The notes under the pieces were generated by a model. The model saw only the letters and a program-made list of their open reading frames with translations. It was not told the DNA's origin and did no database searches. The translations under genes were made by a program, and so were the position numbers. A stretch of DNA of 64,000 bases, taken from NCBI RefSeq assembly GCF_005405885.1, contig NZ_BJFL01000004.1, positions 1-64,000 of the forward strand. The letters run 5' to 3'. Each line of letters opens with the position of its first letter. The first letter of the stretch is position 1. Shown here piece by piece: positions 40,631-49,433 of this stretch. This stretch comes from Gandjariella thermophila (GTDB taxonomy: Bacteria; Actinomycetota; Actinomycetes; Mycobacteriales; Pseudonocardiaceae).

Positions 40631-41866
40631 TCACACCGAGACCGTCAGCGTCTCCGGGCCGCGCAGGTTGATCCGGCCGTTCCAGCGCACCCCGTGCAGC
40701 CCCAGGTCGGGGAACCGCCGCACCAGCCGGGAGATCGCGATGCGCGCCTCCATCCTGGCCAGTGCCGCACCCAGGCAGTGGTGCACGCCGGCGCCGAAGG
40801 ACACGTGCTGCCGGGCGTTGTCCCGGTCCAGCCGCAGCTCGGCGGCGTCCGCGCCCCAGAACTTCGGGTCCCGGTTGGCCGACGCGAGGCAGGCGATCAC
40901 GAACGAGCCGGCCGGGATCTCCCGGTCGCGCACCCGGTACGGCTCCAACGTGATCCGCCGGCTCATCTGCACCGGGCTGTCGTAGCGCAGCAGTTCCTCC
41001 ACCGCGTTGCCGGCCAGGTCCGGCCGCTCGCGCAGCAGCGCCAGCGCGTCCGGGTTGCGCAGCAGCGCCAGCACGCCGCCGCCGATCAGGTTGACGGTGG
41101 TCTCGTGCCCGGCGATGTAGAGCAGCAGCACCTGGGCCACCAGCTCGTCGTCGCTGAGCACGTCGCCGCCCTCCTCGGCCGCGATCAGCGCGCTGAGCAG
41201 GTCGTCCGCCGGGTGGCCGCGCTTCCAGGTGATCATGTCCTGGGCGATCGCGCCGAGTTCGTTGTCCGCGTCGACGATCCGGTTCAGCGTCTCCGGGTCG
41301 ACCACCGGCTCCAGGGAGCGCACCAGGGTGCCGGACAGCTCGCGCAGCCGCAGGTGGTCCACCTCCGGGGTGCCGAGCATCTCGGAGATGACCGCGAACG
41401 GCAGCGGGAAGGCCAGCTCGGCGACCAGGTCCACCTGCCCGGCCTCGGCGATCCGGTCCAGCACCTCGTCGACCAGCGCGGTGACCCTGGGCTCCAGCCG
41501 GTTGACGGCGCGCGGGGTGAACGCCTTGGAGACCAGCCGGCGCAGCCGGGTGTGGTCCGGCGGGTCCTTGTCCAGCATGGACAGGCCGTCCATCCGGCGT
41601 GGCCGGTCGCCGTAGGCCTCCTGGTTGATCGCGCGGAGCGGGCTGCCGGGCGCGATGTGGCGCTCCTCCACCGAGTGCCCGGACCGCAACAGCGCGGACA
41701 CGTCCTCGTAGTCGGCGAGGATCCAGAAGCCCAGCGGGCTTTCGTGCACCGGGTCGGCCGCGCGAAGGTGTTCGTAGTGCGGGTAGGGGTCGTCGGTGAA
41801 TCCGTCGGCGAAGGGGTCGAACACGAAGTCGGCGGCGACGTCGGAGGTCAGCGCGCTGTCAGTCAT
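40631..41866 (-). CDS. Cytochrome P450
   Basis: The 411-residue bacterial P450 has I-helix 'LLLYIAGHETTVNLIGGG', E-x-x-R 'VEELLRYDSPVQMSRR' and the haem-binding loop 'VSFGAGVHHCLGAALARMEARIAI' with the axial Cys. It has no membrane anchor, so it is a soluble class I enzyme needing ferredoxin and reductase, neither of which is adjacent. ATG 41866 is selected because GGTGAG lies 5 bases ahead. It is divergent from a TetR regulator with a 17-bp palindrome between them, so it is probably repressed by that regulator. The substrate is unknown. Confidence 0.94.
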   Translation of the reverse strand: MTDSALTSDVAADFVFDPFADGFTDDPYPHYEHLRAADPVHESPLGFWILADYEDVSALLRSGHSVEERHIAPGSPLRAINQEAYGDRPRRMDGLSMLDKDPPDHTRLRRLVSKAFTPRAVNRLEPRVTALVDEVLDRIAEAGQVDLVAELAFPLPFAVISEMLGTPEVDHLRLRELSGTLVRSLEPVVDPETLNRIVDADNELGAIAQDMITWKRGHPADDLLSALIAAEEGGDVLSDDELVAQVLLLYIAGHETTVNLIGGGVLALLRNPDALALLRERPDLAGNAVEELLRYDSPVQMSRRITLEPYRVRDREIPAGSFVIACLASANRDPKFWGADAAELRLDRDNARQHVSFGAGVHHCLGAALARMEARIAISRLVRRFPDLGLHGVRWNGRINLRGPETLTVSV

Positions 41867-41891
41867 CCATCTCACCTACTCCGCGATGGAA

Positions 41892-41908
41892 ACATACACA
41901 GTGTATGT
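41892..41908. promoter_or_regulatory. 17-bp palindrome, candidate TetR operator
   Basis: ACATACAC-A-GTGTATGT: perfect 8-bp arms around one central base. It lies 25 bases before the P450 start and 15 bases before the TetR start, a position for control of both genes by the TetR protein. Confidence 0.82.
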
Positions 41909-41923
41909 CGGTAGGCTCAGCGT

Positions 41924-42535
41924 ATGCCAGGCGTCAAGAGCCGACGCGAGCAGTACTCCGAGGCGACCCGGGCCGCGCTGCTGGAGACCGCGACCACGCT
42001 GTTCGCCGAGCGCGGCTTCGCCCGCACCGCGCTGGAGGACGTCGCCTCCGCCACCCAGGTCACCCGCGGCGCCGTCTACCACCACTTCGCCAGCAAGCGG
42101 GAACTGTTCGAGGCGGTGCTGGAGAGCCTGGAAACCGAGGCCACCCGGCGCATCGCCGAGGCGGCCGCGGGCACGGACGACGCCTGGGACGCCGCGATGA
42201 TCGGCCTGGACGCCTTCCTCGACCAGTGCTGCGACCCGGTGTACGGCCGGCTGTGCTGGCAGGAGGGGCCGGTGGCGCTGGGCTGGGACCGCTGGAAGGA
42301 GTGCGAGGAGAAGTACGCGTACGGACTGACATCGCAGTTCGTCACGTCGCTGATGGACGCCGGATACATCGAGCAGGCGTCGCCGGAGATCACCACCCGG
42401 TTCGTGTTCGCGCTGCTCGGCGCGATCGGCAGCATGCTCGCCGACGCGGCCGAGGCGGACAAGCCACGGGTCCGCGAGGAGTGCGCCACCCTGGCCCGCC
42501 GCCTGCTGACCGGGCTTCGCCCGCGCCCCGCCTGA
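41924..42535 (+). CDS. TetR-family regulator
   Basis: The 203-residue repressor has the DNA-binding N-terminus 'RAALLETATTLFAERGFARTALEDVASATQVTRGAVYHHFASKRELFEAVL' and a ligand-binding domain starting at about 60, with conserved aromatic residues ('CWQEGPVALGWDRWKECEEKYAYGL'). It lies next to its probable operator and divergent from the P450. The stop overlaps the ATG of mug (TGATG), so the two are translationally coupled even though their functions seem unrelated. Confidence 0.93.
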   Translation: MPGVKSRREQYSEATRAALLETATTLFAERGFARTALEDVASATQVTRGAVYHHFASKRELFEAVLESLETEATRRIAEAAAGTDDAWDAAMIGLDAFLDQCCDPVYGRLCWQEGPVALGWDRWKECEEKYAYGLTSQFVTSLMDAGYIEQASPEITTRFVFALLGAIGSMLADAAEADKPRVREECATLARRLLTGLRPRPA

Positions 42536-43101
42536 TGGCCTCCCGGGTGACCCGCCCCACCCGCGCCGACCTGGCGGCGGCGCGCGGCCGGTCCATCGAC
42601 GACGTCCTCGCCCCCGACCTGGACGTGCTGTTCTGCGGCATCAACCCGAGCCTGTGGTCGGGCGCCACCGGGCACCACTTCGCGCGCCCCGGCAACCGGT
42701 TCTGGGCGGCACTACACCGCGCCGGTTTCACGCCACGGCTGCTCCGCCCGGACGAACAGGCCGAACTGCTCGACCACCGGCTCGGCGTGACCAACCTGGT
42801 CCGCAAGGCCACCGCCCGGGCCGACGAGCTGTCCGAGGAGGAACTGCGCGCCGGCGCCCGGCGGCTGACGGACCTCGTCGGGCGGTTCCGGCCCCGGCTG
42901 GTCGCCGTGGTCGGGGTGAGCGCCTACCGGGTCGCGTTCGGCCGGCCGCGCGCCGCGGTCGGCCCGCAGGACGAGCGGATCGCCGGCCGGCCGGTGTGGG
43001 TGCTGCCCAACCCGAGCGGGCTGAACGCGCAGTGGCAGCTGCCCGCGCTGGCGGAGGAGTTCCGCCGGATGCGGGAACACGTCCCCGAGCAGTACCGCTA
43101 G
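42535..43101 (+). CDS. mug: G/U mismatch-specific DNA glycosylase Mug
   Basis: The 188-residue uracil-DNA-glycosylase superfamily enzyme has the catalytic motif 'VLFCGINPSLWSGATGHHFARPGNRFWAALHRAGF' (G-I-N-P-S), 'LGVTNLVRKATARADELS', and the C-terminal intercalation motif 'VWVLPNPSGLNAQWQL' (N-P-S-G-L-N). It removes uracil or ethenocytosine opposite G, starting base-excision repair. The ATG overlaps the TetR stop. The 3' end overlaps the convergent enoyl-CoA hydratase by 4 bases. Confidence 0.92.
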   Translation: MASRVTRPTRADLAAARGRSIDDVLAPDLDVLFCGINPSLWSGATGHHFARPGNRFWAALHRAGFTPRLLRPDEQAELLDHRLGVTNLVRKATARADELSEEELRAGARRLTDLVGRFRPRLVAVVGVSAYRVAFGRPRAAVGPQDERIAGRPVWVLPNPSGLNAQWQLPALAEEFRRMREHVPEQYR

Positions 43102-43865
43102 AACCGGGGCGCGCGCTTCTCCAGGAAGGCGGCCACGCCCTCGGCGTACTCCGCGCTGTGCACCGCCTCGTCGTACAGCGCGCGCACCGCGTCGTCCTCC
43201 TCCTGGTGGCCGGCGGTGATCCGGTTGACGATGGTCTTCGCGCCGCGCACGCTCACCGGCGCCCGGGACGCGATCAGCTCGGCCAGTTCCTTGACCCGGG
43301 ACGGCAGTTCCTCGGCCGGGTGCACCTCGTTGACCAGGCCGATGCGCTGGGCGGTGGCGGCGTCCAGTACCTCGCCGGTGTAGAGGATCTGCTTGGCCCA
43401 GGCCGGACCGACCGCGTCGACGAGTTGCTTGGTCGAGGTGAAGCTGTAGACGATGCCGAGCTTGGCGGGGGTGATGCCGAACCGCGCGCCGTCCTCGGCG
43501 ATGCGCAGGTCGCAGGCCAGCGCCAGCTCGCAGCCGCCGCCGATGCAGAAGCCGGTGATCGCGGCGATGGTGGGCTTGCCCAGGGTGGCGATCGCGCGCT
43601 CCGCCCGGTGCACGGTCTCGCCGTAGCGGGCCGCGCCCTCCGCACCGCGGCGCAACGTGGCGAACTCGCCGATGTCGGCGCCCGCGGAGAAGTGCTCACC
43701 GCCGCGCAGCACCAGCACCCGGACCGCGTCGTCCTCGGCCACGCGGGCGAGCAGACCGGGCAGCGCCGACCACATCTCGAAGCTCATCGCGTTGCGCTTG
43801 GCGGGGCGGTCGATGGTCAGCGTGGCCACCGCGCCACCGGTCTCCAGCCTCAGGTACTCGCTCAC
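43098..43865 (-). CDS. Enoyl-CoA hydratase/isomerase family protein
   Basis: A crotonase-fold protein of 255 residues from GTG 43865: 'VATLTIDRPAKRNAMSFEMWSALPGLL', the oxyanion segments 'VLRGGEHFSAGADIGEF' and 'TIAAITGFCIGGGCELALACDLRIAEDGARFG', then 'IVYSFTSTKQLVDAVGPAWAKQILYTGEVLDAATAQRIGLVNEV'. The usual hydratase Glu pair is only partly evident, so hydration of enoyl-CoA or another crotonase reaction is possible. The open frame reaches further upstream, but the family begins at V-S-E-Y-L. It stands alone. Confidence 0.9.
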   Translation of the reverse strand: MSEYLRLETGGAVATLTIDRPAKRNAMSFEMWSALPGLLARVAEDDAVRVLVLRGGEHFSAGADIGEFATLRRGAEGAARYGETVHRAERAIATLGKPTIAAITGFCIGGGCELALACDLRIAEDGARFGITPAKLGIVYSFTSTKQLVDAVGPAWAKQILYTGEVLDAATAQRIGLVNEVHPAEELPSRVKELAELIASRAPVSVRGAKTIVNRITAGHQEEDDAVRALYDEAVHSAEYAEGVAAFLEKRAPRF

Positions 43866-43966
43866 CCGGCCACGGTAACCAGTCCGCAAGAACCCTCGAA
43901 CGCCGCAGTGCTTCCCGCGAACCGCGGAACTCACGGTCCGGCAACGCACTGTGCCAGTCGGACGTT

Positions 43967-44109
43967 CGGGTTATCCGGCGGCCACTGCCCGATCCGCTAT
44001 GCCCGTCACCACACCGGCCGCTCGCACGGGCCTGGCGCCCCGTGGTCGCTGGGCCGGTCCCGGATAACCCGCACAGGCGGTGGCGGCCGGCCCCGGTCCG
44101 GCCGCCACC
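43967..44109. repeat. Inverted repeat pair plus adjacent 12-bp hairpin in a gene-free gap
   Basis: The gap 43866-44322 holds no gene. CGGGTTATCCGG (43967-43978) pairs exactly with CCGGATAACCCG (44060-44071), enclosing 81 bases. Seven bases on, GGTGGCGGCCGG (44079-44090) pairs exactly with CCGGCCGCCACC (44098-44109) around a 7-base loop. The first could bound a small mobile or structured element; the second looks like a terminator although no gene ends just before it on either strand. Confidence 0.55.
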
Positions 44110-44322
44110 CCATCGTGTGATTGCGATGTCCATCACATCGACTGGTGATCACTCACCGTCGCATATCCGGCCGCCGACTCCCGTGTTAGCGTCCGTGCAC
44201 AAGCAAATCTTGATGCGGATGCATCCCCAGCGTGTTGTCGGGGAAAGTGGGGATCATGGCGAACGAGATCGGGACGCGGTCGGCCGCCCGGTGGCGGACC
44301 GGCGCGAGGGGCGGCGAGATCG

Positions 44323-44703
44323 ATGGCGCCCGCGGCTGAACACGGCGCTGTCGAGGACCGGCTGCGGGACCTGATCGCCCGCGGCTTCCAGTTCCTCCAC
44401 CCGCGCGACGCCGAGGGCGAGTTGGTGGCGGTGGTCGGGGTGCGCGCCCACCACAACGTGGTGGACGTGCTGCAACTGCACGCCGAGGACGACGCCACGG
44501 CGTTCCGCATTCCCGGCGACGAGCGGGACATCATGGCACCGAGCACGACCCTGTGGCGGTGCTCGGGGGCCGCGATCGAGGTGCTGAACGCCCTGCTGGC
44601 CCTCGCCGATCCGGCGCCGGCGGCGCAGACCGGGGACGCGGCGAAGGGCTGCTGGGTGCCGGTCCGGCCCGGCCGGGCGCGCTGGGTGAGGGCGACGGCC
44701 TGA
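44323..44703 (+). CDS. Conserved hypothetical protein
   Basis: The 126-residue soluble protein runs 'VEDRLRDLIARGFQFLHPRDAEGELVAVVGVRAHHNVVDVLQLHAEDDATAFRIPGDERDIMAPSTTLWRCSGAAIEVLNALLALAD'. Its codon use is typical of the window and it is coded on the plus strand just upstream of (convergent with) conservon 2. No family is recognised; the pattern recalls small actinobacterial proteins of unknown function that interact with regulatory GTPases, but nothing here shows that. Confidence 0.6.
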   Translation: MAPAAEHGAVEDRLRDLIARGFQFLHPRDAEGELVAVVGVRAHHNVVDVLQLHAEDDATAFRIPGDERDIMAPSTTLWRCSGAAIEVLNALLALADPAPAAQTGDAAKGCWVPVRPGRARWVRATA

Positions 44704-44903
44704 CACCGGGCCCATTTCCGCGCCGGCCGCGGCCGGCGCCCGGCGGCGACGGCGCGCGACCGCACGCTACTCGGACGACTGCCCACACCCGGACACTGCG
44801 ACAAACCGGGGGGCCCGGATCCGCAAGCCCCACGTCACCGGGCGGATCTTCGTCTCCGGGCAGATGAAGTTCAGCGGCTACACGCGGGGCGAGACCCGCA
44901 TGG

Positions 44904-45620
44904 TCAACCTCCGCTAGGCCGGAGCCCGGTGGCCGCGGCGTCGGCGCGCCGGACGGTCGCCATGACGTGCTCGACGAGAGTGATCAGCAGCCGCTTGTTG
45001 GACTCGCGGTAGCGCGCGTCGCACATCGACAGCGGGACGTCGCCGTCCAGGCTGAGTGCCTGCCGCACCTCCTGCGGCGAGTAGGGCTGCTCGCCGTCGA
45101 AGCAGTTGACACCGACCACGAACGGGATCCGGCGGCGTTCGAAGAAGTCCACCGCGGGAAAGCACGCGGACAGCCGCCGGGTGTCCGCCAGCACGATCGC
45201 GCCCAGCGCGCCGCGGGCAAGTTCGTCCCACATGAACCAGAAGCGGTCCTGCCCTGGCGTGCCGAACATGTACAGGATGAGCCGAGGGTTGATGGTGATC
45301 CGGCCGAAGTCCATGGCCACCGTGGTGGTCGTCTTGCCGTCGACGCCCGTCACGTCGTCCACGCCGGCGCCGAGTTCGGTGAGCAGTTCCTCGGTGCGCA
45401 GCGGAACGATCTCGCTGACCGAGCCGACCAGGGTCGTCTTGCCGACCCCAAACCCGCCCGCGACGAGCACCTTGATCGCGACCGCGTCCAGCGCCAGCCC
45501 CGCGCCATCGGTGTCCGTTCCGGAACGCGCGCCGCGACCGCGTCGCCGGGGAGCGGGGGTGGCCTGGCCCGCCCCGGTTCGGCCGGTCGGGTCGAGGTCG
45601 TCAGAGCTTCCGTATCCCAT
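44904..45620 (-). CDS. cvnD: Conservon GTPase (CvnD-like)
   Basis: The 238-residue GTPase has a Gly/Arg-rich N-terminal extension of about 45 residues, then P-loop 'VLVAGGFGVGKTTLVGSVSEI', 'TTTTVAMDFGRITI', G3 'LYMFGTPGQDRFWFMWDELARGALGAIVLADTRR' and 'VVGVNCFDGEQPYS'. It is the last gene of conservon 2 (kinase, Roadblock, DUF742, GTPase) and overlaps the DUF742 gene by 20 bases. Its core closely resembles the GTPase of conservon 1; the N-terminal extension is the main difference. Confidence 0.93.
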   Translation of the reverse strand: MGYGSSDDLDPTGRTGAGQATPAPRRRGRGARSGTDTDGAGLALDAVAIKVLVAGGFGVGKTTLVGSVSEIVPLRTEELLTELGAGVDDVTGVDGKTTTTVAMDFGRITINPRLILYMFGTPGQDRFWFMWDELARGALGAIVLADTRRLSACFPAVDFFERRRIPFVVGVNCFDGEQPYSPQEVRQALSLDGDVPLSMCDARYRESNKRLLITLVEHVMATVRRADAAATGLRPSGG

Positions 45621-45972
45621 CGAGCACCTTCTGCATCGTGACGAGGTCCGGCCTGGCGGCCGGCGAGGGGCTGGCCCGGAAGATCAGGTAGCGGCGCTCG
45701 ATCAGGTCGCTGATCAGCACCTTCACCACACCCAGCGGCAGGTCCACCCGGGCCGCCACCTCGGCGACCGACTGCGGGAACGCGCATGCCCGCAGGATCC
45801 GGGCGTACTCCTGCTCCACCACGGCGGCGTGCACCTCGGGATGGACGGCCACCACAAGGGTGATCAGGTCGAGTGGGTAGCGGTTGGCCCGGGTGCGGCC
45901 ACGGGTGACGGCGTACGGCCGCACCAGGGGCCCGGCCGCCTCGTCGAACCACGCCTCACCCCGGCTAATCAT
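45601..45972 (-). CDS. cvnC: DUF742 protein (CvnC-like)
   Basis: The 123-residue protein has 'GPLVRPYAVTRGRTRANRYPLDLITLVVAV' and 'CAFPQSVAEVAARVDLPLGVVKVLISDLIERRYLIF'. It is the third component of conservon 2. The gene is 4 bases after the Roadblock gene and overlaps the GTPase gene. Confidence 0.93.
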   Translation of the reverse strand: MISRGEAWFDEAAGPLVRPYAVTRGRTRANRYPLDLITLVVAVHPEVHAAVVEQEYARILRACAFPQSVAEVAARVDLPLGVVKVLISDLIERRYLIFRASPSPAARPDLVTMQKVLDGIRKL

Positions 45973-45976
45973 GGGC

Positions 45977-46399
45977 TCATCCGGACGCCGCGGGCGCGGC
46001 GCCGGCCTCCCGGGGCGCCGTGGACAGGTACCGGCCGACCCTTGTCACCATCAGGTTCATCTGGTAAGCGATCATGCCGAGGTCGGCGTCCGCGGCGGCC
46101 AGCAGCGCCAGGCAGGCACCCTGGCCAGCGGTGGTCACCATGAGGAACGCGCGCTCCATCTCCACCACGGTCTGGTGCACCTCGCCACCGCCGAAGTGCC
46201 GCCCGGTGCCCCTGGCCAGGCTCTGGAACGCGGACGCCACCGCGGAGAGGTGCTCCGCGTCCGCTTTGGACAGGTTGGCGGATCTGCCCATGAGCAGGCC
46301 GTCCGCGGAGAGCACCACCGCGCGTTCCGCGCCGACCACCCGCTGGACCAGATCGTCCAGCAGCCAGTCCAGCTCGCTGACGCCGGACTTGACGGTCAT
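45977..46399 (-). CDS. cvnB: Roadblock/LC7 protein (CvnB-like)
   Basis: The 140-residue protein from ATG 46399 reads 'SELDWLLDDLVQRVVGAERAVVLSADGLLMGRSANLSKADAEHLSAVASAFQSLARG' then 'VVEMERAFLMVTTAGQGACLALLAAADADLGMIAYQMNLMVTRVG'. It is the Roadblock/LC7 partner of the GTPase in conservon 2. The frame is open far upstream but only from here matches the family. It starts 5 bases after the kinase stop. Confidence 0.93.
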   Translation of the reverse strand: MTVKSGVSELDWLLDDLVQRVVGAERAVVLSADGLLMGRSANLSKADAEHLSAVASAFQSLARGTGRHFGGGEVHQTVVEMERAFLMVTTAGQGACLALLAAADADLGMIAYQMNLMVTRVGRYLSTAPREAGAAPAASG

Positions 46400-46404
46400 G
46401 TTCC

Positions 46405-48819
46405 TCACCCACCTTCGCCTGGTCGCGGGTTGCCGGGCGCCGGTTCGGACTCGTCGCCCGCCCTGGCCCGGCGGGTGCCGTGCTGGAAGGCCGTCATCGT
46501 GTTGCGGGAACGCTCCGGCGTGCGCCGGGGCGCGCCGTCCGCCGGCTGCTCCGCCGGCCCGCCGGGTTCGTCGGCCAGCAGCTGCGGGGCCAGGCTGGCC
46601 TGCCGCTCCCGGCGGGGCAGCGGCGCCCGCCCGGTGCCGCCGGAGTCGTTGCCGGGGCCACCACCGGGGTCGCCGCCGGAGCCGTTGAGCGAACCGTTGC
46701 CCGAGCCGTTGCCCGAGCCGATGCCGGCACCGGTGATCGCGACGTGGCCGGCGCCGTTGCCGGACCCGACCGGCCGGGGCGGGCTCGGCGTCCGGGTCGG
46801 CAGCGCGGTCGGACCGTCGCCGGGCGGCATCGCCGGGCCGCGCCCGTGAGTCGGGGGCTCCGGCTCGGCCGGGGTGGCCCTGTCCGGCTCCGGTTCGGCA
46901 ATCAGTGCCGAGGGCAGCAGCACGGTCGCGCGGACGCCGTCGTACACGGACTCGCGCAGGCTGACCTTGATGCCGTGCCGGGCGGCGAGCCGGGCCACCA
47001 CGAACAGGCCGATCCGGGACTCCGCGGACAGCGCCATCACGTCGAAGTCCGGCGGGTCGCGCAGCATCGCGTTGAACGCCTCGAGTTCCTCCGGTTCGAT
47101 GCCCAGGCCCTGGTCCTCGATCTCCACCACCACGCCGCGGCCCACGACGTTGCCCCGCACCTCCACCTGCGCCTGCGGCGGCGAGAACGATGTGGCGTTG
47201 TCGACCAGCTCGGCGAGCAGGTGGATCAGGTCGGCCACCACGGCGCCGACCATCGGAACGTCGGGCAGCCGTACGGTGGTGACCCGGGTGTAGTCCTCGG
47301 TCTCGGCGATCGCACTGCGCACCACCTCGCGCAGCGGCACCGGGTTGCGCCACTGGCGGCCGGCGTGCTCACCGCCGAGGATGATCAGGTTTTCCGCGTT
47401 CCGCCGGCCGCGGGTGGCCAGGTGGTCGAGCTGGAACAGCAGCTGGAGCTGGTCCGGGTCGTCCAGCGACCGCTCGGCCTCGTCGAGCACCTTGAGCTGG
47501 CGGTGCACGATCACCTGGCTGCGGTGTGCGATGTTGAGGAACACCGCCCGCACGCCCTGCCGGGTCTCCGCCTCCCGCACGGTCGCCGCGATCGCGGTGC
47601 GCTGCGCCTCGTTGAACGCGTCCGCCACCTGGCCGATCTCGTCGTCGCCGTGGTCCAGCCAGGGCACTTCGGCGGCCACGTCGACCACCGCGCCGGCGCG
47701 CAGCCGGGACAGCAGCGCGGGCAGCCGCTCGTCGGCCAGTTCCAGGGTCTCCTCGCGCAGCCGGGAGAGCCGCCTGATCAACCGGCCGGACATCCGCAGC
47801 GCGACCGCCAGCACCGCGAAAACCAGCAGCAGGATCGCCACGCCGGCGACCCACGAGGTGAGCAGGGTCCGCTGCGCGCTTGCCGCGCCGAGGTCCGCCG
47901 CGTAGCCGGAGTGGCTGAGGTACAGGCCCATCAGTGCCTGGGACACCTGCTGCGCGGCGCTCTCCCAGTCCGGGACGGCGAAGGGCACGGCGGCCGGTCC
48001 GGTGCCCGTGGTCGTCGGGCCGTGATACATCAGGTAGTTGTCGTCCGCCACCAGCGTCTTCCACGCGGTGGTGGTCTGCAGCGCGGCGTAGGTGTCCCGC
48101 TCCTGCCGGGTCATCCGGGGCGCCAGCGTCTGCACCTGCTCGTGGTACATGCCGAGTTGGTGGGCGAGTTCGTGGAACTGCTCGGGGGACAGCCCGCTCT
48201 GCACCGCGCGCTCGGCCATCGCGTGCGCCCGGGACATCGCCTCGGCCGACTTGAACAGGTCGTAGGCGATCATCTGCTCGAAGCCGACCGTGGCGTCCGT
48301 GGCGGACCGGGCGATGCCCTGGATGTTGGCGCCGCACAGGGCGAGCAGGTCGTCGAAGAAGGCGTAGGTGTCCTGCGCGGTGGCCAGCCCGCCGTCCACC
48401 CGCTGCCGCATTTCCGGCACCTGCGCGGCGGCCTGACCGAACGCGGTCAGCGAGGCTCGCAGGTCGGGCGGGGCGTCCTGGGCCAGCCTGCCGTCCGTGG
48501 CGGTCATCTCGGCCAACGCCGCGTCCACCTGCTGCCGCTGGTCGTCCAGCGCGGACCGGCTCTGCCCGGGCTGGCTGAGCCGGCGGATGGTCAGCCGGCG
48601 TTCCTCCTGCGCGGCGGCGACGAAACGCGCGGTGGGACCGAGCGCGGCGCGCACGTTGTCGGCGAAGGTGCGGGCCCGCAGCCCCTGGTCCACCAGGTAG
48701 CCGGACAGGCAGGCGCCGACCACGAGCATCGCCACACTGGGAATCGCCACGATCGCCAGCACGCGGGCCCGGATCGTCCCGCCCCGTCTCCGCTGTCTCC
48801 GCTGCGATATGCGCCTCAC
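46405..48819 (-). CDS. cvnA: Conservon CvnA-like membrane sensor kinase
   Basis: The protein has 804 residues: TM1 'VLAIVAIPSVAMLVVGACLSGYLV', an extracellular nitrate/nitrite-sensor-like helical domain (about 50-315), TM2 'LLTSWVAGVAILLLVFAVLAVAL', a HAMP linker, the dimerisation stretch 'LDEAERSLDDPDQLQLLFQLDHLATRGRRNAENLIILGG', and HATPase with 'LIHLLAELVDNATSFSPP', 'VEIEDQGLGIEPEEL' and 'IGLFVVARLAARHGI'. The last 160 residues are Pro/Gly/Asn-rich. This is the full-length form of CvnA, in contrast to the soluble one at 13995. It is the first gene of conservon 2. Confidence 0.93.
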   Translation of the reverse strand: MRRISQRRQRRRGGTIRARVLAIVAIPSVAMLVVGACLSGYLVDQGLRARTFADNVRAALGPTARFVAAAQEERRLTIRRLSQPGQSRSALDDQRQQVDAALAEMTATDGRLAQDAPPDLRASLTAFGQAAAQVPEMRQRVDGGLATAQDTYAFFDDLLALCGANIQGIARSATDATVGFEQMIAYDLFKSAEAMSRAHAMAERAVQSGLSPEQFHELAHQLGMYHEQVQTLAPRMTRQERDTYAALQTTTAWKTLVADDNYLMYHGPTTTGTGPAAVPFAVPDWESAAQQVSQALMGLYLSHSGYAADLGAASAQRTLLTSWVAGVAILLLVFAVLAVALRMSGRLIRRLSRLREETLELADERLPALLSRLRAGAVVDVAAEVPWLDHGDDEIGQVADAFNEAQRTAIAATVREAETRQGVRAVFLNIAHRSQVIVHRQLKVLDEAERSLDDPDQLQLLFQLDHLATRGRRNAENLIILGGEHAGRQWRNPVPLREVVRSAIAETEDYTRVTTVRLPDVPMVGAVVADLIHLLAELVDNATSFSPPQAQVEVRGNVVGRGVVVEIEDQGLGIEPEELEAFNAMLRDPPDFDVMALSAESRIGLFVVARLAARHGIKVSLRESVYDGVRATVLLPSALIAEPEPDRATPAEPEPPTHGRGPAMPPGDGPTALPTRTPSPPRPVGSGNGAGHVAITGAGIGSGNGSGNGSLNGSGGDPGGGPGNDSGGTGRAPLPRRERQASLAPQLLADEPGGPAEQPADGAPRRTPERSRNTMTAFQHGTRRARAGDESEPAPGNPRPGEGG

Positions 48820-49433
48820 GCGTTCAGGCCCTTCCGTTCTCCGACCACACGAGCCCGGAAGCTCGGGGATGCGCTGGTCTCCGGCCGTCCCCCTCGCCCG
48901 AGTGGAAGGCGGATCGGATCGAGCCGAAAGGGCCGTACCGCTGGCCGCTCACACCGTGCGTGCGACCAGACGGTATGTGTGCGAATTGCGGCCGTCAACC
49001 GATCCGGAGAAATTCTTCCGGCGGGCGGCGGTGAACCGAGCGCCGGCGGGCGAGTCCACCCACGGCTTGCCACATACTGGTAAGTCACCGGCGTGTCACC
49101 AGGGGTTACTGCTCCGTTCGGAGTAATTATGAATACTCCATATGACGCCTGGACCGCAGCCGTCAGCCGTCCTTAACGTGGCGCCGACAACAGCGAACGG
49201 CGACCGGGAGAACCAATCCCGCGCGGGCCACCCCGACCATCTCCTACCCGGCGGCTGCGGATCACCCGGTCCCGAAAAAATCCCCGAACAACGCCGAGGG
49301 AAACGTATTCACCAGGCCGGTGAATCGATCAGCGTTGCGCGTACTTCCGCGGATCTTGCTTCCAGCGATACGCGGTTACCTTCGCCATGCCCGGGCACGA
49401 AATGTCGGGACTGGGCGCGCGAGAGGAGTCCCT
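48820..49433. other. Divergent promoter region between conservon 2 and molybdenum hydroxylase
   Basis: No gene is supported in these 614 bases. The part from about 49080 to 49145 is AT-rich and contains two GTCACC direct repeats (49084-49089, 49095-49100) and an inverted repeat GGAGTA-N8-TACTCC (49120-49139), which may be an operator or promoter element for the plus-strand hydroxylase operon. GAGAGGAG just before 49434 is the ribosome-binding site. Confidence 0.4.
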
